Shown: in pieces, positions 51,502 through 59,691 of the stretch
Numbering within the stretch: position 1 is the first letter of the stretch
Layout of the letters: every line of letters starts with the position of its first letter
NCBI RefSeq assembly: GCF_019890635.1
Contig: NZ_JAIOAB010000004.1
Span: 124,001 to 188,000 of the forward strand
Source: Streptomyces sennicomposti
Lineage (GTDB): Bacteria > Actinomycetota > Actinomycetes > Streptomycetales > Streptomycetaceae
DNA length: 64,000 nucleotides
Reading direction: 5' to 3'
The notes under the pieces: generated by a model
What the model was told of the DNA's origin: nothing
Seen by the model: only the letters and a program-made list of their open reading frames with translations
Databases searched by the model: none
Program-made: the position numbers and the translations under genes

Positions 51502-52287
51502 TCAGGAGGCCGCCGACCGGGAGGCGTTCTCGTCGTCCAGGTCCGCCAGGCGGGCCACGGTCTCCTCGTCCAGCCCGGCCACCGCCACCAGCTGTTCCGA
51601 CGTGACCCCGTCCGGTATCGGCACCGGGGCCGGGGTCCGCAGCGGCGGCTGCCAGCCCTCGGCGGGCGTCCAGCGGCGTACGACCCGGGCGGGCGCGCCC
51701 GCGACGACGGCGTGGTCGGGCACCTCGCCGCGCACCACCGCGCCGGCGGCGACCACGACGTTCCGCCCGATCCGCGCACCGGGCAGGATCACCGCACCGG
51801 TGCCGATCCAGCAGCCGGGTCCGATCTCCACCGGCTCCATCCGCGGCCACTGCCTGCCGATGGGCTGGTGCGGGTCGTCGTAGGAGTGGTTGGTGGAGGT
51901 GACGTAGACGTACGGCCCGAAGTAGCAGTCGCTGCCGATGGTGACCGACGTGTCGGCGATGACGTGGCTGCCGCGGCCGAGGACGACGCCGTCGCCGATG
52001 CGCAGGATGGGGTCCGGGCCGAGGTCCAGGTCGGGCATCAGACCGGCGGTCAGCGTGACCTGCTCGGCGATGATGCAGTACGCGCCGAGGTGGATCCACG
52101 GCTCGCCGAAGACGGTGCCGAGCGGGAAGGCGAGCCTGGTTCCCTCGCCGAGGGCGCCGAAGCGGAGCCGTCCGGGGCGCTCGGCCGTGACCGAGCCCGT
52201 GCGCTGCGCCCAGGCCCAAGCCGTGTGGACGGCGCGCTGCGCGAGGCGGCGCCGCCAGGACGAGAACGTGTTCTTGGGCTTGGGCAC
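51502..52287 (-). CDS. Left-handed beta-helix acyltransferase
   Basis: 261 aa. Hexapeptide repeats run across about residues 60-205 (ILRIGDGVVLGRGSHVIADT, VTIGSDCYFGPYVYVTSTNH, then IGPGCWIGTGAVILPGARIG), the maltose/galactoside acetyltransferase-like fold. The catalytic His is probably in STNHSYDD. The GTG at 52287 (MPKPKNTFSSWRRRL) is preferred over 52332 because the longer form adds only charged residues without similarity. Acyl acceptor unknown, sugar likely. The C-terminal 50 residues are Pro-rich. Confidence 0.88.
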   Translation of the reverse strand: MPKPKNTFSSWRRRLAQRAVHTAWAWAQRTGSVTAERPGRLRFGALGEGTRLAFPLGTVFGEPWIHLGAYCIIAEQVTLTAGLMPDLDLGPDPILRIGDGVVLGRGSHVIADTSVTIGSDCYFGPYVYVTSTNHSYDDPHQPIGRQWPRMEPVEIGPGCWIGTGAVILPGARIGRNVVVAAGAVVRGEVPDHAVVAGAPARVVRRWTPAEGWQPPLRTPAPVPIPDGVTSEQLVAVAGLDEETVARLADLDDENASRSAAS

Positions 52288-52410
52288 CCGCTCACGGTAC
52301 TCAGCCTCGCCCGCGCCCGAGCGTGCGGACACCTGTGATCTTCACCCCACCGGATGACGTACGGTTCCCGGAGACCGCGGCCTTCGACGGCAGGGAAAGG
52401 CAGGACGAGC

Positions 52411-52941
52411 ATGACGCACGAGGCGCTGATCGTGGGGATGGGCGGCCGGGAGCCGCAGGTGGACGAGGGGGCGTTCGTTGCGCCCGGGGCCACGGTGATC
52501 GGCGATGTGACGCTGGGTGCGGGCGCGAGCGTCTGGTACGGCGCGGTGGTGCGCGGTGACGTCGAGCGGATCTCGGTCGGCGCGGACAGCAACGTGCAGG
52601 ACAACTGCACGCTGCACGCCGACCCCGGGTTCCCGGTCAGTGTGGGCGAGCGGGTCTCCATCGGGCACAACGCGGTGGTGCACGGCGCGACGGTCGAGGA
52701 CGACTGCCTGATCGGGATGGGCGCGACGGTGCTGAACGGTGCGGTGATCGGCGCGGGGTCGCTGGTGGCGGCGCAGGCCCTGGTGCCGCAGGGGATGCGG
52801 GTGCCGCCGGGCTCGCTGGTGGCCGGGGTGCCGGCCAAGGTCCGGCGGGAGCTGACGGAGGAGGAGCGTCAGGGGGTCACGCTCAACGGCACGATGTACG
52901 CGGAGCTGGCGACGGCGCACCGCGAGGTGCACGAGAAGTAG
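52411..52941 (+). CDS. Gamma-class carbonic anhydrase-like protein
   Basis: 176 aa trimeric beta-helix of the PaaY/YrdA type. Features are GATVIGDVTLGAGASVWYGA, VVRGDVERISVG, and the metal histidines in DNCTLHADPG, SIGHNAVVHGA. The ATG at 52411 is preceded by AAGGCAGGACGAGC. The group often has weak or no carbonic anhydrase activity; physiological role uncertain. It is divergent from the acyltransferase. Confidence 0.93.
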   Translation: MTHEALIVGMGGREPQVDEGAFVAPGATVIGDVTLGAGASVWYGAVVRGDVERISVGADSNVQDNCTLHADPGFPVSVGERVSIGHNAVVHGATVEDDCLIGMGATVLNGAVIGAGSLVAAQALVPQGMRVPPGSLVAGVPAKVRRELTEEERQGVTLNGTMYAELATAHREVHEK

Positions 52942-53041
52942 GGGCCGGCACCGGCAGAGACCGGGGCGCCGCGGCGTCCCGGACCGAGTGGGCGCTGGAG
53001 GCCGGGGGGCCGCAGGAGGCCGGGGGGCCTGTTCCGCGCAT

Positions 53042-53059
53042 CGGGAACGATCGTTCCCG
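53042..53059. repeat. 18-bp perfect palindrome CGGGAACGATCGTTCCCG
   Basis: A perfect palindrome in the 147-bp gap between the convergent gamma-anhydrase and DedA genes. It could act as a small terminator or a protein site. To its left are two copies of GGAGGCCGGGGGGCC (52996, 53014). Confidence 0.7.
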
Positions 53060-53088
53060 GATCCGCCGGAAAGGCCCCCGGCGCTCGG

Positions 53089-53742
53089 TCACTCGCCCGC
53101 GGGCACCGGCTCCGGTTTTTCGGTCTCCTGGTGCGCGGCCTGCGCCTTCTTCGCCTTGCGCTTGATCACCAGCATCGAGACGAGGCCGATCAGCACGGCC
53201 GCGACCAGGCCGAGGTAGGAGAACTTCTTCAGCCAGGACTCGGCGACGACGCCGACGTAGTAGATGACGGCCGTGGTGCCGCCCGCCCAGCAGATGCCGC
53301 CGAGGACGTTGGCGGTCAGGAACTTCCAGTACGGCATGTGCAGCACGCCCGCGAGCGGCCCCGCGAAGATGCGCAGCAGGGCGACGAAGCGGCCGAAGAA
53401 CACCGCCCACATGCCCCACTTCTCGAAGGACCGTTCGGCGGTGGCGACATGGCCCTCGCTGAAGTGCCTCGGGAACTTCTTCCCGAGCCAGGCGAGCAGC
53501 GGTCTGCCGCCCTTGCGTCCGATGGCGTAGCCGATCGAGTCGCCGACCACCGCGCCGACGACGGCGCAGGCGCCGAGGACGACGGGGTTGATCTCCGAGT
53601 TCTGGGAGGACATCAGCGCGGCGGAGACCAGGATGATCTCGCCGGGCAGCGGGATGCCCAGGCTCTCCAGGCCGATGACCAGGGCCACCACGCCGTAGAC
53701 GGCGGCCGCGGGCACCGTGTCGAGCCACTCCTGGACGTGCAC
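53089..53742 (-). CDS. DedA-family membrane protein
   Basis: 217 aa with about five hydrophobic segments. DedA marks are LESLGIPLPGEIILVSAAL, GDSIGYAIGRKGGRPLL, FFGRFVALLRIFAGPLAG, and YWKFLTANVLGGICWA. The family moves lipid carriers such as undecaprenyl phosphate and phospholipids between membrane leaflets. GTG start at 53742 after GGGGAGG. It has a basic-acidic tail (residues 190-217). Confidence 0.94.
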   Translation of the reverse strand: MHVQEWLDTVPAAAVYGVVALVIGLESLGIPLPGEIILVSAALMSSQNSEINPVVLGACAVVGAVVGDSIGYAIGRKGGRPLLAWLGKKFPRHFSEGHVATAERSFEKWGMWAVFFGRFVALLRIFAGPLAGVLHMPYWKFLTANVLGGICWAGGTTAVIYYVGVVAESWLKKFSYLGLVAAVLIGLVSMLVIKRKAKKAQAAHQETEKPEPVPAGE

Positions 53743-53987
53743 GCCGGTTCCTCCCCGTTTCGCGTCCGTGCGCTGCCGGGCGCGGAGGCGCCCTCCCGGG
53801 AAGCCTACCCGCTCCGGTCCCCCGGTCCGTCGGCCGCCGGACCGGCCTCCCGGGGCCCCGCGCCCACTGTCCGACGGCTCACGCCGGACCGTGACTCACC
53901 GCACGTCCACCGCCGCGGGACCGACCGCCGGACCGGACCGATCACCGGACGCGTGTCGCCGGACCGAGGCCCGTGCCGAGCCGCGGC

Positions 53988-55310
53988 TCACCGCCGTACC
54001 GAATCCCGGTCCGGACGGGCCGCACCGACGGGCGCGACGGACGACCCGGCGGAGGGTGCCGTGGACGGGAACGGGGTGGCGGACGGCGCGGACCGGGCTG
54101 GGGACGGCGTTCCCGCCCGGTCCAGGCCGACGCCGACGCCGCCGCCGCCACCGCCACCGCCACCGCCACCGCCACCGGGCACGCTCCAGGCCGCGCGGGA
54201 AACGGGCACGGACCGGTCCTCCGCGCACCCCCCGCCGCCCGGGACACCGGCGATCAGGACCAAGGACGCCAGCCCCGCGCCCACCGCGACGGCCGTCCGG
54301 TGCCTGCGCCACTGCTCAGCGGCTCCCTGCCTGTCAACCCCTTGACCGTCGGACTCGGCGCCTCCCTCGCGGCCGACGTCGCCGGTCGCACCGCCGTGGG
54401 AGCCAGGGCCGCCCGCCGTGCCGTCCGGGCCGGCGGCGTACGGACCGTCCCCGCCGCCGAGGGCGTTCCGCGCCGCCCGGGAGTCCAGATACCGGCGCGC
54501 ACCCCAGCCGAGGACGGCCTCGGCGAGCAGGACGTCGAGGCCGCCCTCGAAGTGGCCGAGTTGTTCCGCCGCGTAGGCGCAGTGGCGGCACTCCCGCAGG
54601 TGCCGGCGCGCACCGGGCGGCGGCGGTCCGCTGCCGAACGCGGAGGCGTCGAGGAGGAGGGGGCCGAGGACACGGCATCGCGCGGTCGGCGCGAGTTCCC
54701 GGTGGACGCGCACGCAGCCCGCCCGGAATTGCTCGCGCGCGTGTGCGCGCAGGCCCGCCGCGGTTTCCGGAGTCATGGCCAGCAGACCGGCCGGTACGGT
54801 TATGGGTTCGGCCTCGACCTCGGTGTGCCACAACAGGCATCGGAGGGCGTCGGGAAGATCGTGGAACGCCCGCTCGGCCAGCCGTCGCTTTTCGGGTGTG
54901 AAGGAGCGCACGGCGCGCAGTCCGCGGCCACCGGACGGCCTGCGCAGTTCCGGCAGTACGGCGCAGGCGGTCTCGTCGGCGGCCCACTGCCGTACGGTCT
55001 CCCGCGCGGCGACGAGGAGCCGCGGGCGCAGAGCGCGGCCGCCCGGACCGTCGGCCGGGCCGCCGGCCGGCCGGCGCAGCACCCGGCGGAAGGCGGCCGT
55101 GGCCACCGCCGCGGCCGAGTCGCCCGGCGCGGCCAGGCAGACGACGGCGTAGTCGTAGGTGGCCCGCCAGTGCCGGGCGAGCAGGAGCGCGACGGCGTGG
55201 TGCCCGCCGTCGGGGTCGCGCAGCCGGGCGATGAGCCGGTCGTCGGACTCGGCGGGCGGGCCGCCGGGCCGGGGCGGATACGGAGGGGGTGGGGGGTGAG
55301 GTGATCGCAC
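53988..55310 (-). CDS. Sigma-like / zinc-finger membrane protein
   Basis: 440 aa. The N-terminal 150 residues resemble a degenerate ECF sigma-type helical region (RLRDPDGGHHAVALLLARHW, FTPEKRRLAERAFHDLPDAL). An anti-sigma zinc-finger-like HLRECRHCAYAAEQL motif (about residue 245) follows. One membrane segment, RTAVAVGAGLASLVLIAGV, lies near residue 345, and a long Gly/Ser/Pro tail lies outside the cell. The tail contains 13 consecutive Gly from a hexanucleotide repeat. Fusing sigma-like and anti-sigma features in one membrane protein is typical of some Streptomyces regulators, but I cannot name it. GTG start at 55310. Confidence 0.78.
   Translation of the reverse strand: MRSPHPPPPPYPPRPGGPPAESDDRLIARLRDPDGGHHAVALLLARHWRATYDYAVVCLAAPGDSAAAVATAAFRRVLRRPAGGPADGPGGRALRPRLLVAARETVRQWAADETACAVLPELRRPSGGRGLRAVRSFTPEKRRLAERAFHDLPDALRCLLWHTEVEAEPITVPAGLLAMTPETAAGLRAHAREQFRAGCVRVHRELAPTARCRVLGPLLLDASAFGSGPPPPGARRHLRECRHCAYAAEQLGHFEGGLDVLLAEAVLGWGARRYLDSRAARNALGGGDGPYAAGPDGTAGGPGSHGGATGDVGREGGAESDGQGVDRQGAAEQWRRHRTAVAVGAGLASLVLIAGVPGGGGCAEDRSVPVSRAAWSVPGGGGGGGGGGGGGVGVGLDRAGTPSPARSAPSATPFPSTAPSAGSSVAPVGAARPDRDSVRR
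54138..54177. repeat. CCGCCA microsatellite encoding poly-Gly
   Basis: About six copies of the hexanucleotide CCGCCA in tandem (read on the plus strand), encoding 13 Gly in the minus-strand membrane protein's extracellular tail. Copy changes keep frame. Confidence 0.9.
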
Positions 55311-55696
55311 AGGAGCATTTCCTTCCAGGCCGCAGGACGGCGCTCGGAATGCGTCCTCGGGAAAGCGGTGCCGCGAGGAGCGCGCACCCGGCCGGGAAAG
55401 GGAGGCCGGCCGTCGCCTCTCCCGCGGGGTGGCTCACTTTCGCACACGTTACTCAGCGGAAACAAGGAGTTCGAAAAGCTCGTACGTCAATGCGGGGAAT
55501 CGGTCCGGGAGTTACCGCGAGTATCCACACCCGATTCCGGAGAACCCCGTCACGCGGCGCCCAACTCGTGTGCGCGGAAAGGGTGTAGGCCGCACGGGAA
55601 GGGCGCGGACCGCACGGAATCCGCCGGTTTCCCGCACACAGCGCGCTCCCATCTCCCTCCGGGCTCGCTCTCATCCCCGTGGGCCAGCATGACCGC
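55311..55696. promoter_or_regulatory. Divergent region before galU
   Basis: 386 bp between the zinc-finger protein gene and galU. The middle (55435-55530) is less GC-rich, with CGTTACTCAGCGGAAACAAG and GTTCGAAAAGCTCG. This is the probable site of one or both promoters. No gene is credible here; the open frames lack ribosome sites. Confidence 0.4.
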
Positions 55697-56704
55697 ATGA
55701 TCGACTCCGCGCCCGCCGCCACCCCGAGTCCCGCGTCCACCTCGCACCCGGCCTCCGCACCGGCCCGTACAGCCCGTACGGCCCGCACCGCCGGCCCCGT
55801 CCGCAAGGCGGTGGTCCCGGCGGCCGGGCTCGGCACCCGGTTCCTGCCCGCGACGAAGGCGACGCCGAAGGAGATGCTGCCGGTGGTCGACAAACCGGCC
55901 ATCCAGTACGTCGTCGAGGAGGCGGCGGCGGCCGGGCTCGACGACATCCTGATGGTCACCGGGCGGCACAAGCGGGCCATCGAGGACCACTTCGACCAGG
56001 CCTTCGAACTGGAACAGGCGCTGGCGGCGAAGGGCGACAGCGTGCGGCTGGACGCCGTGCGCGATCCCGCGCGCCTCGCCGCGATCCACCACATCCGCCA
56101 GCGCGATCCGCTCGGCCTCGGCCACGCCGTCCGGTGCGCCCGCCACCATGTGGGCGACGAGCCGTTCGCGGTGCTGCTCGGCGACGACCTCATCGATCCG
56201 CGCGAGAGTCTGCTGAGCCGCATGCTGGAGGTCCGCGAGCGCTGCGCGGGCAGTGTCGTCGCCCTGATGGAGGTCGACCCGGCGCAGATCCATCTCTACG
56301 GCTGCGCGGCCGTCCGGCCGGCCGGCGAGGAAGGGCTCGTACGCGTCACCGGCCTGGTGGAGAAGCCGGCGCCCGAGGAGGCGCCGAGCGCGTACGCCGT
56401 GATCGGCCGTTACGTCCTCGACCCCGAGGTGTTCGGCGTCCTGGAGCGCACGCCGCCGGGCCGGGGCGGCGAGATCCAGCTGACCGACGCCCTCCAGGAA
56501 CTCGCCGCGGGCGGCACGGTGCACGGCGTCGTCTTCGACGGCCTGCGCTACGACACCGGCGACAAGGCGGACTACCTCCGCACGGTCGTCCGCCTGGCCT
56601 GCGCCCGCCCGGACCTGGGACCCGAATTCCTGTCCTGGCTCAAGGAGTTCGTCGCGACGGCGGAGACCGCCGGGCGGGGTCCGGACCGGCGCGCCGCCGC
56701 CTGA
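55697..56704 (+). CDS. galU: UTP-glucose-1-phosphate uridylyltransferase
   Basis: 335 aa enzyme making UDP-glucose. After a 40-residue Ala/Thr-rich start, the nucleotidyltransferase runs VRKAVVPAAGLGTRFLPATK, ATPKEMLPVVDKPAIQYVVE, with LGLGHAVRCARHHVGDEPFA, VLLGDDLID, and GLVEKPAPEEAPSAYAVIGR. The ATG at 55697 is preferred; GTG at 55679 is in frame. Neither has a strong ribosome site. Bidirectional terminator at 56743-56777 follows it. Confidence 0.95.
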   Translation: MIDSAPAATPSPASTSHPASAPARTARTARTAGPVRKAVVPAAGLGTRFLPATKATPKEMLPVVDKPAIQYVVEEAAAAGLDDILMVTGRHKRAIEDHFDQAFELEQALAAKGDSVRLDAVRDPARLAAIHHIRQRDPLGLGHAVRCARHHVGDEPFAVLLGDDLIDPRESLLSRMLEVRERCAGSVVALMEVDPAQIHLYGCAAVRPAGEEGLVRVTGLVEKPAPEEAPSAYAVIGRYVLDPEVFGVLERTPPGRGGEIQLTDALQELAAGGTVHGVVFDGLRYDTGDKADYLRTVVRLACARPDLGPEFLSWLKEFVATAETAGRGPDRRAAA

Positions 56705-56742
56705 CATCGCCCGCCGGGCGGGCGGGCGCCCCGGTGCACGAC

Positions 56743-56777
56743 AGCCGGGGCCGCCGCCCTGAGGGGCCGCCCCGGCT
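56743..56777. terminator. Bidirectional terminator between galU and thioesterase genes
   Basis: Perfect 9-bp stem AGCCGGGGC/GCCCCGGCT with a 17-base inner region, placed between two convergent genes. Confidence 0.8.
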
Positions 56778-56793
56778 CAGTGGTCCGCGGCCC

Positions 56794-57246
56794 TCAGCCG
56801 TTGGGCCGCAGCGTCCACACCACCGTCATCTCGCTCGTCACCGCGCCGTCCCCGCGCTGGATGCTCACGGTGACCGGGAACTCGGGGCGGCGGCCCTCGT
56901 CGAGTTCGGCGACGACCTCGGCGATGGGGCGGTCGAGGGTCGCGGTGGCCTTGACCGGACCGAGGGCGACCTTCTTGAAGGCGATCCGGGCGTCCACCGG
57001 CAGCGGCACCGCCCGCGAGAGCTGGTCGCCGAAGGCGGCGAGGACGACCGCACCGCTGGCCGACTCGCCGAGCGTGAACATCGCCCCGGCGTGCGGCCCG
57101 CCCACGTGGTTGCGGTACTCCTCCTGGTCCGGCAGGGACAGCACCGCCCGCTCCGGAGTGGTCTCCAGGTACTCCAGCTTCAGGGTGCGGACCATGGGCA
57201 CCGTGGCGGCGAGCATCTCGCCGATCGACATCTGTTCTGCGCTCAT
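56794..57246 (-). CDS. Hotdog-fold thioesterase-like protein (DUF4442/PaaI)
   Basis: 150 aa. Hotdog marks are ALSLPDQEEYRNHVGGPHAG-like NHVGGPHAGAMFTLGESASG with the conserved Asn-His-x-Gly-x-x-His pattern, and RPIAEVVAELDEG. The family hydrolyses acyl-CoA or binds it. The start at 57246 gives MSAEQMSIGEMLAATVPMVR; an internal ATG is possible. Substrate unknown. Confidence 0.87.
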   Translation of the reverse strand: MSAEQMSIGEMLAATVPMVRTLKLEYLETTPERAVLSLPDQEEYRNHVGGPHAGAMFTLGESASGAVVLAAFGDQLSRAVPLPVDARIAFKKVALGPVKATATLDRPIAEVVAELDEGRRPEFPVTVSIQRGDGAVTSEMTVVWTLRPNG

Positions 57247-57360
57247 GGCCAGATGTTACTCACGAGTAGATCGAGCTGGCCAGAGAGGTCCCCGTACCGG
57301 CGCCACCTTTCTGGTACGTCCCTGACAAGGACCGGTGACCGAATCGTGCCCCCGCGCCAC

Positions 57361-57366
57361 TAGGGT
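57361..57366 (+). promoter_or_regulatory. -10 of a leaderless promoter
   Basis: TAGGGT eight bases before the ATG at 57375, with no ribosome site between, indicates a leaderless message. TGACCG 19 bases further upstream may be the -35. Confidence 0.6.
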
Positions 57367-57374
57367 TACTGCCC

Positions 57375-58424
57375 ATGTGGCCAGGACAGCAGCCGCCCGG
57401 GGGCGAGCAGAACCCGCAGAACAACCCGTACCAGCAGCCGGGATACCAACAGCCGAATCCCTATCAGCAGCCCGGCTACCAGCAGCAGCCCGGCCCCTAC
57501 GGCCAGCAGCCGCCCACACCGCAGTGGGGCACCCCGGCGCCCGTGGGCGCACCGCAGCCGCCGGCCGGCGGCGGGGGCGGGGCCGGAGGCGGCGGCAAGA
57601 ACCGGACGAAGCTCGTCGCGATCGTCGCCGCGGCGGCCGTGGTCGTGGCCGCGGGCGTGACCGGATTCCTGGTGCTCGGCGGCAAGAAGGACGACAAGGC
57701 CGACGACGGCAAGAACGACCCGGCGGTGAGCCAGTCCGCCACGGCGTCGGCGTCGGCCTCCGACAGCCCGACCCCGACCTCCTCCGCGTCGGAGGACAAC
57801 CCGCGCGGCAACGAGACCGAGAAGCCGACGGTCCCCGGCTGGAAGGTGGTCGTCAATCCCAAGCACGGCACGGCGTTCGACGTGCCGGCCGACTGGGAGG
57901 TGGCCTCCCCCGGCTGGTCCACGTTCTTCGAGGACAAGAAGACCGGCGACCCGTACATCGGCTTCTCCGCGCCGGCCTATCTGCAGAAGAACTGGTGCAC
58001 GTCGGACGACGACAAGGACGGGCGGGTGGACTCCACGTCGCTGGCGGCCACGGGCACCAAGGGCGAGAACGGCGGCAAGGACACCGCGAGCATCGCGCGC
58101 GGGGACGCCGCCGCCTTCGCCTTCGGCGGATACACCGACCAGACCGACGCGTCGAAGAAGTACCTGACGGTCGGCAAGGCCCAGCCGTTCACCACCAAGT
58201 CCGGGGTGCAGGGCAGCGTCGCGACCTCCTACACGACCGGTGTGCCGAAGAAGCACAAGTGCGACAGCGACGGCAAGGCGACCACCTTCGCCTTCAAGAA
58301 CTCGAAGGGCGACTTCGTCTCCTGGACCCTCTTCGCGGCGAAGGGTGTCAAGAACGAGATCCCCGCGGCGACCATCATGAAGATCCTCAGCACGGTCCGG
58401 GTGCACGGCGACCCGACCAGCTGA
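57375..58424 (+). CDS. Membrane-anchored protein with Gln/Pro-rich N-terminus
   Basis: 349 aa. Residues 1-75 are Gln/Pro/Tyr/Gly-rich with repeated NPYQQPGYQQP. A single membrane segment follows (about 78-100, LVAIVAAAAVVVAAGVTGFL), then a Ser/Thr-rich linker and an extracellular domain from about 150 (WKVVVNPKHGTAFDVPADWE, GSVATSYTTGVPKKHKC). Two Cys in the outer domain (KNWCTSD, KHKCDSD) could form a disulfide. This type is common in Streptomyces; function unknown. Probably leaderless. Confidence 0.82.
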   Translation: MWPGQQPPGGEQNPQNNPYQQPGYQQPNPYQQPGYQQQPGPYGQQPPTPQWGTPAPVGAPQPPAGGGGGAGGGGKNRTKLVAIVAAAAVVVAAGVTGFLVLGGKKDDKADDGKNDPAVSQSATASASASDSPTPTSSASEDNPRGNETEKPTVPGWKVVVNPKHGTAFDVPADWEVASPGWSTFFEDKKTGDPYIGFSAPAYLQKNWCTSDDDKDGRVDSTSLAATGTKGENGGKDTASIARGDAAAFAFGGYTDQTDASKKYLTVGKAQPFTTKSGVQGSVATSYTTGVPKKHKCDSDGKATTFAFKNSKGDFVSWTLFAAKGVKNEIPAATIMKILSTVRVHGDPTS

Positions 58425-58466
58425 CGGTCCCGCGCCGGGCCGAGGCCGACGCCGGGGCGGACGGGG

Positions 58467-59318
58467 TCAGCCGATCCCGAACGCCCCGCCCGGCGGCTCC
58501 GGCGACGCCACCGCGTCCGCGTCCCGCACCGGGGCGGCGGCGCCGGTGAACTCCCGGAGCGCGGCGCCGTGTTCGACGCGGGCGGGGAAGGCGTCGGCGG
58601 CGGTGAGCCGGGCCAGCGCGGCCGTGTCGACGGGCCGGTGCGCGGCGATCAGCACCGCGTTGCCGAACCGGCGCCCGCGCAGCACGCCCGGCTCCGCGAT
58701 CAGCGCCAGCTCGCCGAAGACCTCGGCGAACGTGGCGAGTTGGGAGCGCAGGAAGGCGAAGGGCGCGGCGTCGGCGAGGTTGGCGAGGTAGACGCCGTCG
58801 GGGCGCAGCACGCGCTCCGCCGCGCGGGCGTAGGCCAGGGTCGTCAGATGGGCCGGGATGCGGGAGCCGCCGAACACGTCGGCGATCAGTACGTCCGCCG
58901 AGTCGGCCGGGGCCGCCTCCAGCCAGGCGCGGGCGTCGGCGGTGTGCAGCGCGATGTCCGGGCCGTCCGGCAGCGGGAGGTGTTCCGCGACCAGATCGAG
59001 CAGGCCCCGGTCGGCCTCGACGACGTCCTGGTGCGAGCCGGGGCGGGTCGCGGCGACGTACCGGGGCAGCGTGAGCGCGCCGCCGCCCAGGTGCAGCACG
59101 TCCAGCGCGCGGCCGGGGTCGGCGAGCGTGTCCAGGACGTGCCCGAGCCGGCGTGTGTACTCGAACTCCAGGTGGGTGGGCGCGTCCAGGTCGACGTAGG
59201 ACTGGGGCGCGCCGTCCACCGTGAGCAGCCAGGCCCGGGCGCGGTCGACGTCCGGCATCAGCTTGGCCGTCCCGTGGTCGACGGCGCGGGTCACGGGTAT
59301 CGGCTCGGAGTCGGTCAC
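58467..59318 (-). CDS. Spermidine-synthase-like methyltransferase-fold protein
   Basis: 283 aa. The polyamine-synthase-like fold is visible: LEFEYTRRLGHVLDTLADPG, VLHLGGGALTLPRYVAATRP (Gly-rich cofactor loop), VVEADRGLLDLVAEHLPLPD, IALHTADARAWLEAAPADSA and DVLIADVFGG. It lacks clear polyamine-specific residues, so methyltransferase or unknown function is possible. The GTG at 59318 has GGAGGG directly adjacent (too close for normal use) and CACAAT six bases earlier as a -10; a leaderless start is plausible. Confidence 0.85.
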   Translation of the reverse strand: MTDSEPIPVTRAVDHGTAKLMPDVDRARAWLLTVDGAPQSYVDLDAPTHLEFEYTRRLGHVLDTLADPGRALDVLHLGGGALTLPRYVAATRPGSHQDVVEADRGLLDLVAEHLPLPDGPDIALHTADARAWLEAAPADSADVLIADVFGGSRIPAHLTTLAYARAAERVLRPDGVYLANLADAAPFAFLRSQLATFAEVFGELALIAEPGVLRGRRFGNAVLIAAHRPVDTAALARLTAADAFPARVEHGAALREFTGAAAPVRDADAVASPEPPGGAFGIG

Positions 59319-59691
59319 CCCTCCATTGTGCCGGTCCGGCCACGGGGGCCGTCGCGCCGGTCCGCCTCCGACAACCGTGGCCCCGGTCCGGCTCCCACAA
59401 CCGTGGCCCCGGTCCGGCTCCCACAACCGTGGTTGCGGTCCGGCTCCGGGGAGCGCCGGGGCGGTCTGCGGCTCCGGGGCCGCCGTGCCGGCTACGGGCC
59501 GGGACCGTCGCGGCCGGCCCGGCGCTCCCCGGCGGGACTCCCCGGCGGGCGGGCGCGCCCGCTCGTCGCGGCCGGAGCGGGCGGACGGGGACCGCGTCGT
59601 TCCGCGGTCCCCGTCGCCCACAGCGGTCACCGTCCCTCACGGCGGTCGCCGTCACTGACGGCGGCGCCCGCCGCTCACGGGGGCTCCCCGG
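59319..59691. other. Repeat-containing gap
   Basis: 373 bp between the spermidine-synthase-like gene and the end of tuf3. It holds the 26-bp repeats at 59357-59449 and otherwise GC-rich sequence with ACGGCGGTCGCCGTC-type inverted repeats near 59638-59666 close to the tuf3 stop, a possible terminator. No credible gene. Confidence 0.4.
59357..59449. repeat. 26-bp tandem repeats, three and a half copies
   Basis: Units at 59357, 59383 and 59409 and a partial copy at 59435, each starting CCGGTCCG and containing ACAACCGTGG. The second and third differ in only the last two bases. The period is not a multiple of three. Confidence 0.88.

Noticed and set aside
53131..54345. 404-aa plus-strand frame over the DedA and zinc-finger genes
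   Set aside because: Antisense to DedA and low-complexity; shadow frame.
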